20,254 nt of DNA from Deltaproteobacteria bacterium (lineage in GTDB: Bacteria > Desulfobacterota_E > Deferrimicrobia > Deferrimicrobiales > Deferrimicrobiaceae): assembly GCA_023488945.1 (NCBI GenBank), contig JAMDBZ010000043.1, positions 1 through 20,254 of the forward strand. The letters run 5' to 3'. Positions 1-8,439 of the stretch are shown here, piece by piece. The notes beneath the pieces were generated by a model. It made no database searches and was not told the DNA's origin. It saw only the letters and a program-made list of their open reading frames with translations. Numbering within the stretch: the first letter of the stretch is position 1; each line of letters opens with the position of its first letter. Position numbers and translations under genes: made by a program.

Positions 1-812
1 AGGTCGACGATGGGGTGCTCGGCGATGTAGAGCTCGACGATCACGAACAGGGCGAGCGACAGGATCGAGATCGCCGAGAGGACGAGGATGAAGTCGGACG
101 CGAACCAGTCCTCCCTCTGGCCCTTGTCGAGGACGATCTGGAGCGCCCCGATCCCCACCGCCAGAAGGGCGATCCCCCACCTGTCGACCTTGACCCTCTC
201 CGCTTCCTTCACGTACGGCGGGTCGTGGATGAAGGCGGCCACCATCAGGACGGCGAGCAGGCCGATCGGGATGTTCACGTAGAAGATCCAGCGCCAGGAG
301 AGGGTGTCGGTGATGTAGCCGCCCATCAGGGGTCCCGCGATCGGGCCGAACATGGCGCCGACCCCGAAGATCGCCATCGCGATCCCGTGCTCCCGCGGCG
401 GGAACGACTCGAGGAGGATCGCCTGCGACAGCGGCTGGAGCGCCCCGCCGCCGATCCCCTGGAGCACCCGGAAGAAGACGAGCATCCCGAGCGACGGGGA
501 GGTGCCGCAAAGGAAAGAGGACGCGGTGAACAAGAGGATCGAGAAGGTGAGGTACCGCTTCCGCCCGAACCGGCGGGCGAGCCAGCCGGTCATCGGGATG
601 ACGATCGCGTTCGAGACGAGGTAGGAGGTGAGAACCCAGGTCGCCTCGTCGATCCCCGCGGAGAGCGAGCCGCGGATGTGGTCGAGCGAGACGTTGGCGA
701 CGCTCGTGTCGACGATCTCGATGAGCGTCGGGAGCATCACCGTGACGGCGACGATCCACTTGCTCTCGCGGGCCGCCCCGACCGCGTTGCCGATCCGGTT
801 TCCCCCGTTCAC
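1..812 (-). CDS. emrB: DHA2-family MFS multidrug efflux transporter (EmrB/QacA type), 3' part missing
   Basis: Partial gene; about 270 N-terminal codons are in the window and the rest runs off the left edge. It is predicted to be a 14-TM proton-driven drug exporter of the inner membrane that works with the adjacent membrane fusion protein. Visible signatures are the TM1 motif with DTSVAN after a short cytoplasmic N-terminus, the MFS motif A (GWLARRFGRKR) and the antiporter motif C region (GVGAMFGPIAGPLMGG), followed by WRWIFYVNIPIG, which is typical of DHA2 exporters. The start is a GTG whose first bases overlap the stop of the upstream hlyD/emrA-like gene (GTGA, 4 bp), so the two are almost certainly co-translated. 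The substrate cannot be read from sequence. The family call is firm; the symbol is by analogy only. Confidence 0.9.
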   Translation of the reverse strand, partial: MNGGNRIGNAVGAARESKWIVAVTVMLPTLIEIVDTSVANVSLDHIRGSLSAGIDEATWVLTSYLVSNAIVIPMTGWLARRFGRKRYLTFSILLFTASSFLCGTSPSLGMLVFFRVLQGIGGGALQPLSQAILLESFPPREHGIAMAIFGVGAMFGPIAGPLMGGYITDTLSWRWIFYVNIPIGLLAVLMVAAFIHDPPYVKEAERVKVDRWGIALLAVGIGALQIVLDKGQREDWFASDFILVLSAISILSLALFVIVELYIAEHPIVD

Positions 813-1960
813 GGCGAGCGGCGGGCGAGGACCGTGGGGACGACCGACATCCCGATCCGGAGGAGATGGTTCGGGTCCTCCGCCGTCTCGAGGACGATCT
901 TCACGGGAACGCGCTGGACGACCTTGACGTAGTTCCCGGTCGCGTTCTCCGGGGGGAAGAGCGAAAAGGCCGAGCCGGTCCCGGCCATGATGCTGTCCAC
1001 CTTCCCCCGGAACGTCTTGTCGGGGTAAGTGTCCGCGACGATCCGGACCTCCTGGCCGGGCCTGATCCTGCCGACTTCCGTCTCCTTGTAGTTGGCCACG
1101 ATCCACACGTCGCCGAGCGACGCGACGGCCAGCAGCGGCTGCCCGGCGCCGACCACCTGGCCCGCCTCGACCGTCTTGCGCGTGATGTAGCCGTCCGCCG
1201 GGGCGACGACCTCGGTGTACCCCTGGAGCAGCTTCGCCTCGGCGAGCGACGCCTCCCGCTGCCGCTTCACGGCGGACTGCTGGCCGATCCTCGCCTCCCG
1301 CTGGGCCAGGACCGCCCGGCGCTGAGAGATGAGCGCCGTCAGCGTGGGGATCGCCGCCTCCGCCAGGCGCTGCTCCTCCCGGGCCGCGTCCGCCCGGGCC
1401 TTTGCCACGTCGCGGGCCGTCTGCGCCTTCTCGTTCCGCTCCCGGCTGATGGAGTGCCGCTCGAACAGCGCCTGCGACCGCTCGGCGTCCCGCACCGCCT
1501 GGGCGAAGTCCGCCTCGGCGAGCGCGACCTTCGCCTGGGCGGCCCGCACGGCGACGCGCGCCTGCGCGAGCCGGGCCGAAGCGGCCGCGAGGTCCTGCCG
1601 CGCGGCGTTGAGGTCGGCCTGCGCGGCCGAGACGTCCGACCCGGCGGCCGAAAGCGCCGATTCCGCGGCTCGGGTGCGGACCGCGTACGGCTCCGGGTCG
1701 ATCGAAAGGAGCGGCTGTCCCTTGCGGACCCGCTGGTTGTCGTCGGCGAGGATCCGGACGACCGTGCCGGCGACCCGGGAGGAGACGAGGTGGATCCGCC
1801 CCTCCACGAACGCGTCATCCGTGGAGATGTGCGTCCCCCGGTACCGCCAGTAAAAGGCGCCCGACGCCACAATGGCCAGGCAGACGATCCCGAAGGCGGT
1901 GAGCGCGATCTTCTTGCGCGATCTGACCGGCCCCTGGTTGCCGTTCCGTCCTTCTCCCAT
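809..1960 (-). CDS. emrA: HlyD/EmrA-type membrane fusion (periplasmic adaptor) protein
   Basis: 383 aa. It links an inner-membrane exporter to an outer-membrane channel. One N-terminal membrane anchor lies at about residues 16-38 after a basic leader. The first lipoyl half-motif follows at about 68-100 (AGTVVRILADD, GQPLLSIDP). A long Ala/Arg/Glu-rich alpha-hairpin coiled coil spans about 100-240. The second lipoyl half is APADGYITRKTVEAGQVV, followed by a beta-barrel domain (VWIVANYKETEVGRIRPGQ). The phrase STDDAFVEG after the anchor is typical of EmrA. A purine-rich GAGGGGG lies upstream of the ATG. It is first of a two-gene operon with the DHA2 transporter. No TolC-like gene or regulator is in the window, and substrate is unknown. 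Confidence 0.93.
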   Translation of the reverse strand: MGEGRNGNQGPVRSRKKIALTAFGIVCLAIVASGAFYWRYRGTHISTDDAFVEGRIHLVSSRVAGTVVRILADDNQRVRKGQPLLSIDPEPYAVRTRAAESALSAAGSDVSAAQADLNAARQDLAAASARLAQARVAVRAAQAKVALAEADFAQAVRDAERSQALFERHSISRERNEKAQTARDVAKARADAAREEQRLAEAAIPTLTALISQRRAVLAQREARIGQQSAVKRQREASLAEAKLLQGYTEVVAPADGYITRKTVEAGQVVGAGQPLLAVASLGDVWIVANYKETEVGRIRPGQEVRIVADTYPDKTFRGKVDSIMAGTGSAFSLFPPENATGNYVKVVQRVPVKIVLETAEDPNHLLRIGMSVVPTVLARRSP

Positions 1961-2076
1961 CGCTTACCCCCTCTTGCCCGCAGCCGGGCGCGCAGGAAAC
2001 GGTTCGAGATTATGTCAGCCGCGGGCGCTCGAACGACTCCCCGGCGCTCACGTGGACGTCGATGACGGGGGTCATG

Positions 2077-3249
2077 TCAGTTCGTGTCCCCCGCGGCTTT
2101 CCACGGCAGCGGCAGCAGGAATGTCAGGAGCGCCCCCAGCAACGGCAGGAGGTTGATGACATGCGCCGCCGCCGGCACCCCGTAGCGGTCGGCGATGACC
2201 CCCAGAAGCGTTACGCCGATCCCGCCGGTGCCGATCGCGAAGCCCGCGATGGTGCCGGAGGCGGTGGCCATCCTCCGGGGGAAGAGCTCCTGGGCCATCA
2301 CGATCGTCACGGAGAAGGTCGAGACGATCGTGGCGCCGACGGCGAACGCCAGGGCGAACACGGCCCACCCCTTCGCGGACAGGAAGAGGAAGATCAGCGG
2401 GACCTGGAGGGCGAGCGAGGCGAACAGCATCTTCCGGTGGCCGATCCGGTCGGCGAGCGGCCCCCCCAAGAGCGTCCCGATCGTCCCCGAGCCCAGGAAC
2501 AGGAAGAGAAGGGACCCGACGAACGCCGGGTCCCTGTCCAGCTCGGCGCGGTACAGGAACGGGATGTAGGTGGCCAATCCGAGTTGCGTCCAGGACCGGA
2601 AGACGACGATCAGGACGATGAGCGACACCGCGTAGACCGGCCGCTCCACGCCGTTGGCCGGGACGGCATGCGCCTTGGCCGCCGCGGCCCGGATCCGCTC
2701 CCGGAGCACGGGAATCGCCGGGACGAAGAAGGCGGACGCCAGCAGCGCGGGGAGGAGGAGCGCGGCCGCCCCGCGCAGGCCCAGCCGGGAGACGAGGAAG
2801 ATGGCCGCCGGCGCGCCGATCGCGAACCCGAGATTCCCGCCGACCGAGAAGAGCGACATCCCGCTCGCCCGCCCGGCGGAGGCGACGCAGGCGGTCGCCT
2901 TGAATCCCTCCGGGTGGAAGGCGGCGGTGCCCAGCCCCGTGAACATCACGAAGGCGACGAGCCAGGCGAATCCCGGCGAGAAGGGGACGAGCGCGATCCC
3001 GACGCCGGAGACGAGGCACCCGAGCGGCAAGAGGAGCGGGAAAGGCTTCTTGTCGGTGAAGTGGCCGAAGAGCGGCTGGATGGCCGAGGAGGTCAGGTGG
3101 GCGGCGAGCAGGAGCGACCCGGTGACGGCGTAGGAGAGGGAGAACCGGTCCTTGAGGTACGGCAGGAGCGCCGGGATCGCCCCCTGGACGATGTCGGTGC
3201 ACATGTGCCCGAAGGAGAGCAGGAAGAGCAGGGCGCCGCCGGAGCTCAT
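2077..3249 (-). CDS. MFS transporter, fosmidomycin resistance (Fsr)-like
   Basis: 390 aa, 12 predicted TM helices. Resembles the Fsr branch of the major facilitator superfamily: an opening GHMCTDIVQGAIPALLPYL in TM1, the HPEGFKA stretch in TM4, two hydrophobic halves separated by a basic loop (about 190-215), and motif A in the second half (GGPLADRIGHRKML). Probably an inner-membrane proton antiporter; natural substrate unknown. Its ATG overlaps the stop codon of the upstream epmA-like gene by 4 bp (ATGA), indicating translational coupling. The frame stays open upstream through epmA, but that part is only the off-frame reading of epmA; the MFS homology begins at MSSGG. Confidence 0.9.
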   Translation of the reverse strand: MSSGGALLFLLSFGHMCTDIVQGAIPALLPYLKDRFSLSYAVTGSLLLAAHLTSSAIQPLFGHFTDKKPFPLLLPLGCLVSGVGIALVPFSPGFAWLVAFVMFTGLGTAAFHPEGFKATACVASAGRASGMSLFSVGGNLGFAIGAPAAIFLVSRLGLRGAAALLLPALLASAFFVPAIPVLRERIRAAAAKAHAVPANGVERPVYAVSLIVLIVVFRSWTQLGLATYIPFLYRAELDRDPAFVGSLLFLFLGSGTIGTLLGGPLADRIGHRKMLFASLALQVPLIFLFLSAKGWAVFALAFAVGATIVSTFSVTIVMAQELFPRRMATASGTIAGFAIGTGGIGVTLLGVIADRYGVPAAAHVINLLPLLGALLTFLLPLPWKAAGDTN

Positions 3250-4244
3250 CGGTATGTCACGTCGGCGATGTCGCTTTTTTCCAGCAGCAGCATTGCAAGC
3301 CGGTCGACGCCGAGCGCCGCTCCCGAGCAGGGAGGAAGCCCCCCGCGCAGCGCGTCGAGGAACTCCGGGTCGAGCGGCAGCGCGACACGGACCTTCCTTT
3401 CGATCCGGCCGGCCAGCTCCCGGAGCCGCTCCTCCTGCTCGCGAGGGTCGGTCAGCTCCTCGTAGCCGTTGACGAGCTCGACCCCGCCCAGGAACCCCTC
3501 GAACCGCTCCGCGACGCCGGGGTCGCCGTCGCGCCGCTTCGCCATCGCGGCGAGGGCCGATGGCCAGCCGGTGAGGAAACAGGCCCTGCGGCCGGCGAGC
3601 GCCGGCTCGACCACGTCGAGGCAGGCCCGGAAGAAGAGGTCGTCCCACGTCTCGTCCGGACCGGGAAGAACCCCACGGCCCGCCAGGGCCGAACGGAGCG
3701 CCTTCGCGTCGCCGACGGGGGCGCCGAGCAGCTCGGAGAACGCCTCGCGCACTTCCCAACGGGACCACGGTTGCGTCAACCGGATCTCCCGGCCGTCCCG
3801 GCGGATCGTCTCCCGGCCCGTGACCGTGCGCGCCAGCTCGAGGACGAGCTCCTCCACGTCCTCCATCACCTTCTCGGGGCCGCCGCCCGCGCGGTACCAC
3901 TCGAGCATCGTGAACTCGGGGTTGTGGAGGGGGGACCCCTCCCGGTCGCGGAAGACCTTCCCCAGGAAGAAGATGTTTCCGGCGCCGGCGGCGAGGAGCT
4001 TCTTCATCGAGAGCTCGGGGGAGGTGTGAAGGAAGAAGCGGGACGTCTTCCCGGAAGCGTCGGCGATCCGGACGGGGAAGATGTTCGGGTCGATGTTCGG
4101 GTAGCGGGCCGCAAGCGGCGGGTCGACCTCGAGGAAACCCCGACGGCGGAAGAAAGCCCGGATCGCATCGAGGATCCCGGACCGGGCCCGGAAGGTTTCC
4201 CAGGAGAGATCGCCGCTCCGGAGTCTGCGCCACGTCATAACCAA
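3246..4244 (-). CDS. epmA: Elongation factor P--(R)-beta-lysine ligase (EpmA/PoxA/GenX)
   Basis: 332 aa, a class II lysyl-tRNA-synthetase paralogue that lacks the N-terminal anticodon-binding domain and, in known members, attaches beta-lysine to a conserved lysine of EF-P, relieving ribosome stalling at polyproline. Visible class II motifs: motif 1 region about 25-60 (FRRRGFLEVDPPL, then YPNIDPN), FLHTSPELSMKKLL at 71-84, motif 2 FRDREGSPLHNPEFTMLEWY at 98-117, VNGYEEL at 258-264, and motif 3 GAALGVDRLAML at 308-319. An alternative start three codons in (MTWRRL) is equally plausible. No efp or epmB (lysine 2,3-aminomutase) gene is nearby; they would have to lie elsewhere. Overlaps the downstream MFS gene by 4 bp. 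Confidence 0.93.
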   Translation of the reverse strand: MVMTWRRLRSGDLSWETFRARSGILDAIRAFFRRRGFLEVDPPLAARYPNIDPNIFPVRIADASGKTSRFFLHTSPELSMKKLLAAGAGNIFFLGKVFRDREGSPLHNPEFTMLEWYRAGGGPEKVMEDVEELVLELARTVTGRETIRRDGREIRLTQPWSRWEVREAFSELLGAPVGDAKALRSALAGRGVLPGPDETWDDLFFRACLDVVEPALAGRRACFLTGWPSALAAMAKRRDGDPGVAERFEGFLGGVELVNGYEELTDPREQEERLRELAGRIERKVRVALPLDPEFLDALRGGLPPCSGAALGVDRLAMLLLEKSDIADVTYR

Positions 4245-4439
4245 CTATGATAACTTCATCGCCCTCGCGGCGCCAAGGCGCCGGGCGCCTTTCCTCCCGG
4301 ATGCGGGGGATCGAATCGGAATCGACGGTTCGTCCCGTTCCCCGAAACGCGGAATTGAGGCATATTGGACTGGCGGTGGGGCGAAGGCTTCGGCTGCGCC
4401 CCGGGAGCATGCAACGCGGGACCGGAAAGGAGGCCGACG

Positions 4440-5714
4440 ATGCCGTTTCCGTGCTGGGGAGAGACGACCGAGGGGCACGCGATGCTCCGGGAGGCGACCG
4501 CGCAGCTCGAACGCGCGGCGAAGCTGCTCGACCTGGACCCCAACATCACCGACCGCCTGCGATACCCCAAGCGGGCCCTCGTCGTCACCGTCCCGGTCCG
4601 CATGGACGACGGGCGGGTGGTTTCGTACACCGGATTTCGCGTCCACCACAACGTGACGCTCGGGCCGGGGAAGGGGGGAGTCCGGTATGCGCCCACGGTC
4701 TCTCTCGAGGAGACGACGGCGCTGGCGATATGGATGACGTGGAAGTGCGCCCTCATGAACATCCCGTTCGGCGGGGCGAAGGGGGGCGTCTGCTGCGACG
4801 CGACCGCGATGTCCCGCCGGGAGCTCCAGGCGCTGACCCGCCGCTACACCTCCGAGATCGTGATGCTCATCGGGCCCGAGAAGGACATCCCCGCCCCGGA
4901 CATGTACACCAACGAGCAGGTGATGGCGTGGATGATGGACACCTACTCGATGCAGGTGGGGTATTCCGTCCCCGGCGTGGTCACCGGCAAGCCCGTGGTC
5001 GTCGGCGGATCGCTAGGGCGTCGGGAGGCGACCGGGATGGGACTGTGCAACCTCGTGTTCGCCGCGCTCGACCGGCTCGGGATGGAGCGTTCGACGGCGA
5101 CCGCGGTCGTCCAGGGGTTCGGGAACGTCGGCTCGGTGACGGCGCTGGAGCTGTGGAAGCGGGGCGTCCGGGTGGTGGGCGTGAGCGACGTCCGCGGCGG
5201 AGCCTATAACCCGGCGGGGTTCCCGGTGGACGATCTGGTGCGCCACGCCCAGGCCGGCGGGACGGTGTCCGGTTTCCCCGGCGCGACGGCCGTCTCGAAC
5301 CCCGATCTCCTGGAGATTCCGTGCGACATCCTTGCGCCGTGCGCGACGGCCGGCCAGATCACGGGCCGCAACGCCCCGCGCCTCCGGTGCCGGATCCTGG
5401 CGGAGGGGGCCAACGGGCCGACCACGCTCGATGCCGACGAGATCCTCCGGGGGAAGGGGGTCTTCATCATTCCGGACGTCCTGGGGAACGCGGGCGGCGT
5501 CACCGCCTCCTACTTCGAATGGGTTCAGGATACGCAGAAGTTCTTCTGGGACTTCCCCGAGGTGCAGCGCCAGCTCGAACGGATCATCCTCCGCGCATTC
5601 GACGAGGTGATGGCGCTGTCGCGGGAGAAAGGGGTCGACCATCGGATGGCGGCGCTCATGATCGGGATCTCGCGCGTCGCCCAGGCGATGCGCTTCCGGG
5701 GGCTTTACCCGTAA
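4440..5714 (+). CDS. gdhA: NAD(P)-dependent glutamate dehydrogenase (Glu/Leu/Phe/Val family)
   Basis: 424 aa. Catalyses reversible oxidative deamination of glutamate to 2-oxoglutarate and ammonia. Start chosen at the ATG preceded by GGAAAGGAGG; an in-frame ATG 25 codons upstream has no such site. Substrate-site lysines are seen at K78 (GPGKGGVRY), K102 (WMTWKCAL) and catalytic K114 (GGAKGG); their spacing matches the three active-site lysines known from clostridial hexameric GDH. The Rossmann motif GFGNVG is at 226-231, and GNAGGVTASYFEW at about 349-361 holds the serine expected to contact the glutamate side chain. These favour glutamate over leucine as substrate. Family length is about 415-430 aa, so it is complete. 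The 3' end overlaps the convergent DUF523 gene by 59 bp. Confidence 0.92.
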   Translation: MPFPCWGETTEGHAMLREATAQLERAAKLLDLDPNITDRLRYPKRALVVTVPVRMDDGRVVSYTGFRVHHNVTLGPGKGGVRYAPTVSLEETTALAIWMTWKCALMNIPFGGAKGGVCCDATAMSRRELQALTRRYTSEIVMLIGPEKDIPAPDMYTNEQVMAWMMDTYSMQVGYSVPGVVTGKPVVVGGSLGRREATGMGLCNLVFAALDRLGMERSTATAVVQGFGNVGSVTALELWKRGVRVVGVSDVRGGAYNPAGFPVDDLVRHAQAGGTVSGFPGATAVSNPDLLEIPCDILAPCATAGQITGRNAPRLRCRILAEGANGPTTLDADEILRGKGVFIIPDVLGNAGGVTASYFEWVQDTQKFFWDFPEVQRQLERIILRAFDEVMALSREKGVDHRMAALMIGISRVAQAMRFRGLYP

Positions 5715-6273
5715 GGCCGGAGCGGCGCCGGCCGAGGACGGTTTCGAGGAAGCGATCCCGCGGCGCGGGATCTTTCAGCCGATCCTCGTCCACGACGGGG
5801 AGGAGGGGAAAGCGTTCCAGGAAAAGCCCCGTGAAAACCCCGGGACAGGTCTTCACGGGGGCGCCGGCGCCGCCGGAGACCTCCACCCCGTCCAGCCCGC
5901 AGCTCGGGGATCCCTCCTTGCAGATGTAGCCGGACAGTTCAAGCCGTTCCAGCTCCCGGAGCTTCCCGTGCGCCCATGCGACCATCCGGGCGGTGTGGTC
6001 GGCGCAGGTGCTCACCGTCACGAGGCAGGGACTCGCGACGTCCCCCGCGAGCCGCATCGCCTCCCGCGGCGTGGGAAGGCCGCACTCCACCTCGGGGCAG
6101 ACGGGGACGCACTCGACGAGACGTCCCAGCGTGTCGGCGATGAAGTCGTCCCTCTTGTGGCCCCCGTCGTACCGGACCCGTTCGCCGAGGAGGCAGGCGC
6201 TGACCAGGATGCGGATCGGCCCGTCCCCGGACGCCGGCCCTGCGGCTTTGTCGCGCCTCGTCATCGGTCCCAT
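5656..6273 (-). CDS. DUF523 family protein
   Basis: 205 aa. Conserved DUF523 core, about residues 20-170, with the family's cysteine pattern: SACLLGERVRYDGGHK (C27), CPEVECGLPTPREAMRL (C59, C64), CKEGSPSCG (C118, C125) and KTCPGVFT (C143). The cysteines suggest metal or cluster binding or thiol chemistry, but the biochemical function is not established to my knowledge. The start could instead be the ATG three codons in. The C-terminus past about residue 175 is basic, low-complexity and overlaps the end of the convergent glutamate dehydrogenase gene, so it may be a non-homologous extension. Confidence 0.85.
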   Translation of the reverse strand: MGPMTRRDKAAGPASGDGPIRILVSACLLGERVRYDGGHKRDDFIADTLGRLVECVPVCPEVECGLPTPREAMRLAGDVASPCLVTVSTCADHTARMVAWAHGKLRELERLELSGYICKEGSPSCGLDGVEVSGGAGAPVKTCPGVFTGLFLERFPLLPVVDEDRLKDPAPRDRFLETVLGRRRSGLTGKAPGSASPGRRARSRS

Positions 6274-6310
6274 TGGACCCGAAGGACCCGCCCGCTCCCG
6301 GGTGTCCGCG

Positions 6311-8053
6311 TCACCGGTCTTTCGCCCGGTTCCTCATCGCCTGCAGCCGATCGAGGAGCTCTCCCGCCGCGAGGGTGTTGAGCACGTCGCGCGCCTCGAT
6401 CCATCCGCGCCGGGCGATCGCGACGCCGTACGACATGAAGTCGAAATTGCTCGCGACGTGCGCGTCGGTGCTGACGACGAGGGGGATTCCCATCCGCTTG
6501 GCCATCCTCGCGTGGGCGTCGTCGAGGTCCAGCCGCAAGGGATAGGCGTTGATCTCGAGGGCGACTCCCCGGCGGGCCGCCTCCCGGAAGACCGCTTCGA
6601 GGTCGACGGCGTAGGCGTCGCGCTCGCCGATCAAACGTCCGGTGGGGTGGGCGATGACGCTTACGTACCGGTTTCGGACCGCCGCGAGGAGCCGCTTCGT
6701 GATCTGCTCCCGGGGTTGCTTGAAACCCGAGTGGATGGAGGCCACGACGACGTCGAGCTCCGCAAGGAGCTCGTCGGGCAGGTCGAGCGACCCGTCGCCC
6801 CGGATGTCGACCTCGATCCCCGCCAGGATCCGGAACCCCGAGAGCTTCCGGTTGGCCTCCCGGATGAGCCGGACCTGATCGCGGAGCCGCGCTTCGTCGA
6901 GTCCGTGGGCGACGCCCAGCCCCTTGGAATGGTCGGTTACCGCGATGTATCCGTATCCCTTCGCCCGGGCCGCGGCGACGAGCTCGTCGAGGGGATGCGC
7001 CCCGTCGGACCAGTTCGTGTGCGCGTGCAGGTCGCCGCGGATCTCCTCGAGGACGACCAGGTCCGGCAATTTCCCTTCGGCAGCCGCTTCGATCTCCCCG
7101 GCGTCCTCGCGGATCTCGGGCGGAATGAACGGCAGTCCCAGCGCGGCGTAAACCTCCTTCTCCGCCTTCCCGCCGATCTTCTTCCCGTCCGGCTCCCGGA
7201 ACACGCCGTACTCGTTGATCTTGAGACCCGCCCGGGATGCCATCTCCCGGAGGCGGATGTTGTGCGCCTTGCTCCCGGTGAAATACTGGAGCGCCGCGCC
7301 GAAAGAATCCTTCCCGACGACGCGGATGTCCACCTGGATTCCGTCCGCCGTGACGACGGACGACTTCGTCGTCCCGTGCGCCAGGACCTCCGCGACCTCC
7401 GAAAGCCCGACGAAGATCTCCATGATCTTCTCCGGTTTTCTCACGCACGCCAGGATGTCGATGTCCTTGATCGTATCCTTCCAGCGGCGGATGCTGCCGG
7501 CGAGTTCGAACAGGCCGCGCGGGTCGGCCTCCCGGAGGCGGGCGAGGATGTCGCGGGCGAGCGGCAGGACGCGGCCGAGCGGCCGTCTCTCCTTCCCGCG
7601 CTTGAGGAGCTCGATTCCCTTGAGGATGTTCTCTTCCGTCTTCTCCTTGATTCCCGGCAGGCCGGCGAGCTTCCCCTCCCGGGCAAGCGCCTCGAGCCGA
7701 TCGAGGCCGGTGACGCCCAGCTTGTCGAAGAGGAGCTTCGCCGTCTTCGGCCCGACGCCGGGGACATGGAGGATCTCGAGGAGCCCGGCCGGGATCTCCT
7801 TCTTCAGCTCCTCGTGGAGGTCGACGCGGCCCGATTCCAGAAACCGGCGGATCTTCCCGGCGAGGTCCTTGCCGATGCCGGGCAGCTCGGGGAGCTCCTC
7901 CGGGGGCACCGAGGCGATGTCCTTCGGGAGCGCCTCGACGGACAGGGCCGCCCTCCGGTACGCCCGGATCCGGAACGGGTTGTCCCCCTTGAGCTCCAGG
8001 AGATCGGCGATCTCGTTGAAGAGCTTTGCGACCCGGGGATTGTTCGCGCCCAT
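6311..8053 (-). CDS. polX: DNA polymerase/3'-5' exonuclease PolX (family X polymerase + PHP domain)
   Basis: 580 aa, full length for bacterial PolX, which fills short gaps in base-excision repair. Domains in order: 8-kDa-like HhH region (about 1-90, with LPGIGKDLAGKI), second HhH (94-106, LHVPGVGPKTAKL), polymerase X palm with GS at 186-187 and metal-binding D197/D199 (KDIDIL), third Asp D242 (GIQVDIRVV), then the C-terminal PHP nuclease domain. PHP metal ligands are visible in DLHAHTNWSDG (from 341), AVTDHSKG (371-378), GIEVDI (412-417), HSGF (441), AHPTGR (468) and STDAH (528-532). All catalytic residues are present, so both activities are predicted. It is transcribed away from the first palindromic repeat, which lies 50 bp upstream of its start and may contain or influence its promoter. 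Confidence 0.95.
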   Translation of the reverse strand: MGANNPRVAKLFNEIADLLELKGDNPFRIRAYRRAALSVEALPKDIASVPPEELPELPGIGKDLAGKIRRFLESGRVDLHEELKKEIPAGLLEILHVPGVGPKTAKLLFDKLGVTGLDRLEALAREGKLAGLPGIKEKTEENILKGIELLKRGKERRPLGRVLPLARDILARLREADPRGLFELAGSIRRWKDTIKDIDILACVRKPEKIMEIFVGLSEVAEVLAHGTTKSSVVTADGIQVDIRVVGKDSFGAALQYFTGSKAHNIRLREMASRAGLKINEYGVFREPDGKKIGGKAEKEVYAALGLPFIPPEIREDAGEIEAAAEGKLPDLVVLEEIRGDLHAHTNWSDGAHPLDELVAAARAKGYGYIAVTDHSKGLGVAHGLDEARLRDQVRLIREANRKLSGFRILAGIEVDIRGDGSLDLPDELLAELDVVVASIHSGFKQPREQITKRLLAAVRNRYVSVIAHPTGRLIGERDAYAVDLEAVFREAARRGVALEINAYPLRLDLDDAHARMAKRMGIPLVVSTDAHVASNFDFMSYGVAIARRGWIEARDVLNTLAAGELLDRLQAMRNRAKDR

Positions 8054-8104
8054 GGGACTCCGCCGTCCGGAGGATCCGTTGCCTGCCGCCGCCGATCCCT
8101 CGCT

Positions 8105-8289
8105 AAGTGCTGCACTTCATAATTACGGCGACGTATTTCATTTCGAGACCGCACCGAGAGCGTCGATGCGCCGCGTCCGGCAAGGCGCGCGACCGAGGCG
8201 TACCGTTGAGTACGGCGAGGGAGCGCGTACTCCGCCGGCGCGGATGCAGCGGCGCTCGAATGCAGCCGTAATTATGAAATGCAGCACTT
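8105..8289 (+). repeat. Structured palindromic repeat element, copy 1
   Basis: 185-bp intergenic element with a 25-bp outer inverted repeat (8105-8129 versus 8265-8289, one mismatch), beginning AAGTGCTGCACTT and ending with its near-complement. Inside it, from about 8151, is a core shared with copies at 8780-8944 and 14373-14563: GCACCGAGAGCGTCGATGC, a GCGCC...GGCGC hairpin, a CGTAC...GTACG hairpin that can alternatively pair with a downstream CGTACTC, then GGATGCAGCGGCGCTCGAATGC. It has no open reading frame of its own. It lies between polX and the tetraheme cytochrome gene. Non-autonomous MITE-like element or structured regulatory element are the leading explanations. Confidence 0.85.
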
Positions 8290-8337
8290 CTCAGATTATA
8301 AGACGTCCCGGCGGACCGCCCGTCCCGGATTCCCGGA

Positions 8338-8365
8338 TTGCAACGCGCGAAAGGATGCGTATACT
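8338..8365 (+). promoter_or_regulatory. Probable sigma70 promoter of the tetraheme cytochrome gene
   Basis: TTGCAA (8338-8343), 16-bp spacer, TATACT (8360-8365). It lies just outside repeat copy 1 and about 75 bp upstream of the GTG start. Good match to both hexamers in a GC-rich background; experimentally untested. Confidence 0.55.
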
Positions 8366-8439
8366 GGCCTTTCATGCACGCCGCCCGCGCAGGGGAATGG
8401 AGCGGGGGATGCAAATTCATCCGGGCCGGGAGGTTCGCG

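Noticed and set aside
2012..2077. Minus-strand 21-codon frame (MTPVIDVHVSAGE...) between the MFS and hlyD-like genes
   Set aside because: Too short, no ribosome site and no recognisable homology.
15..3465. Long plus-strand open frames (15-932, 866-2065, 2062-3465) rich in Arg/Asp/Glu/Gly
   Set aside because: They are antisense shadows of the efflux and MFS genes; composition is low-complexity, and the minus strand carries clear families.
4381..4406. GC-rich hairpin upstream of glutamate dehydrogenase as a riboswitch
   Set aside because: A single imperfect stem with no conserved aptamer features; no basis for a riboswitch call.
2077..4410. A 777-codon minus-strand frame as a fused protein
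   Set aside because: Only the part from 3249 down is MFS; upstream is the off-frame reading of epmA, which is itself intact in another frame.
5993..8122. 709-codon plus-strand open frame
   Set aside because: Antisense shadow of polX and DUF523, both with intact catalytic or cysteine motifs.
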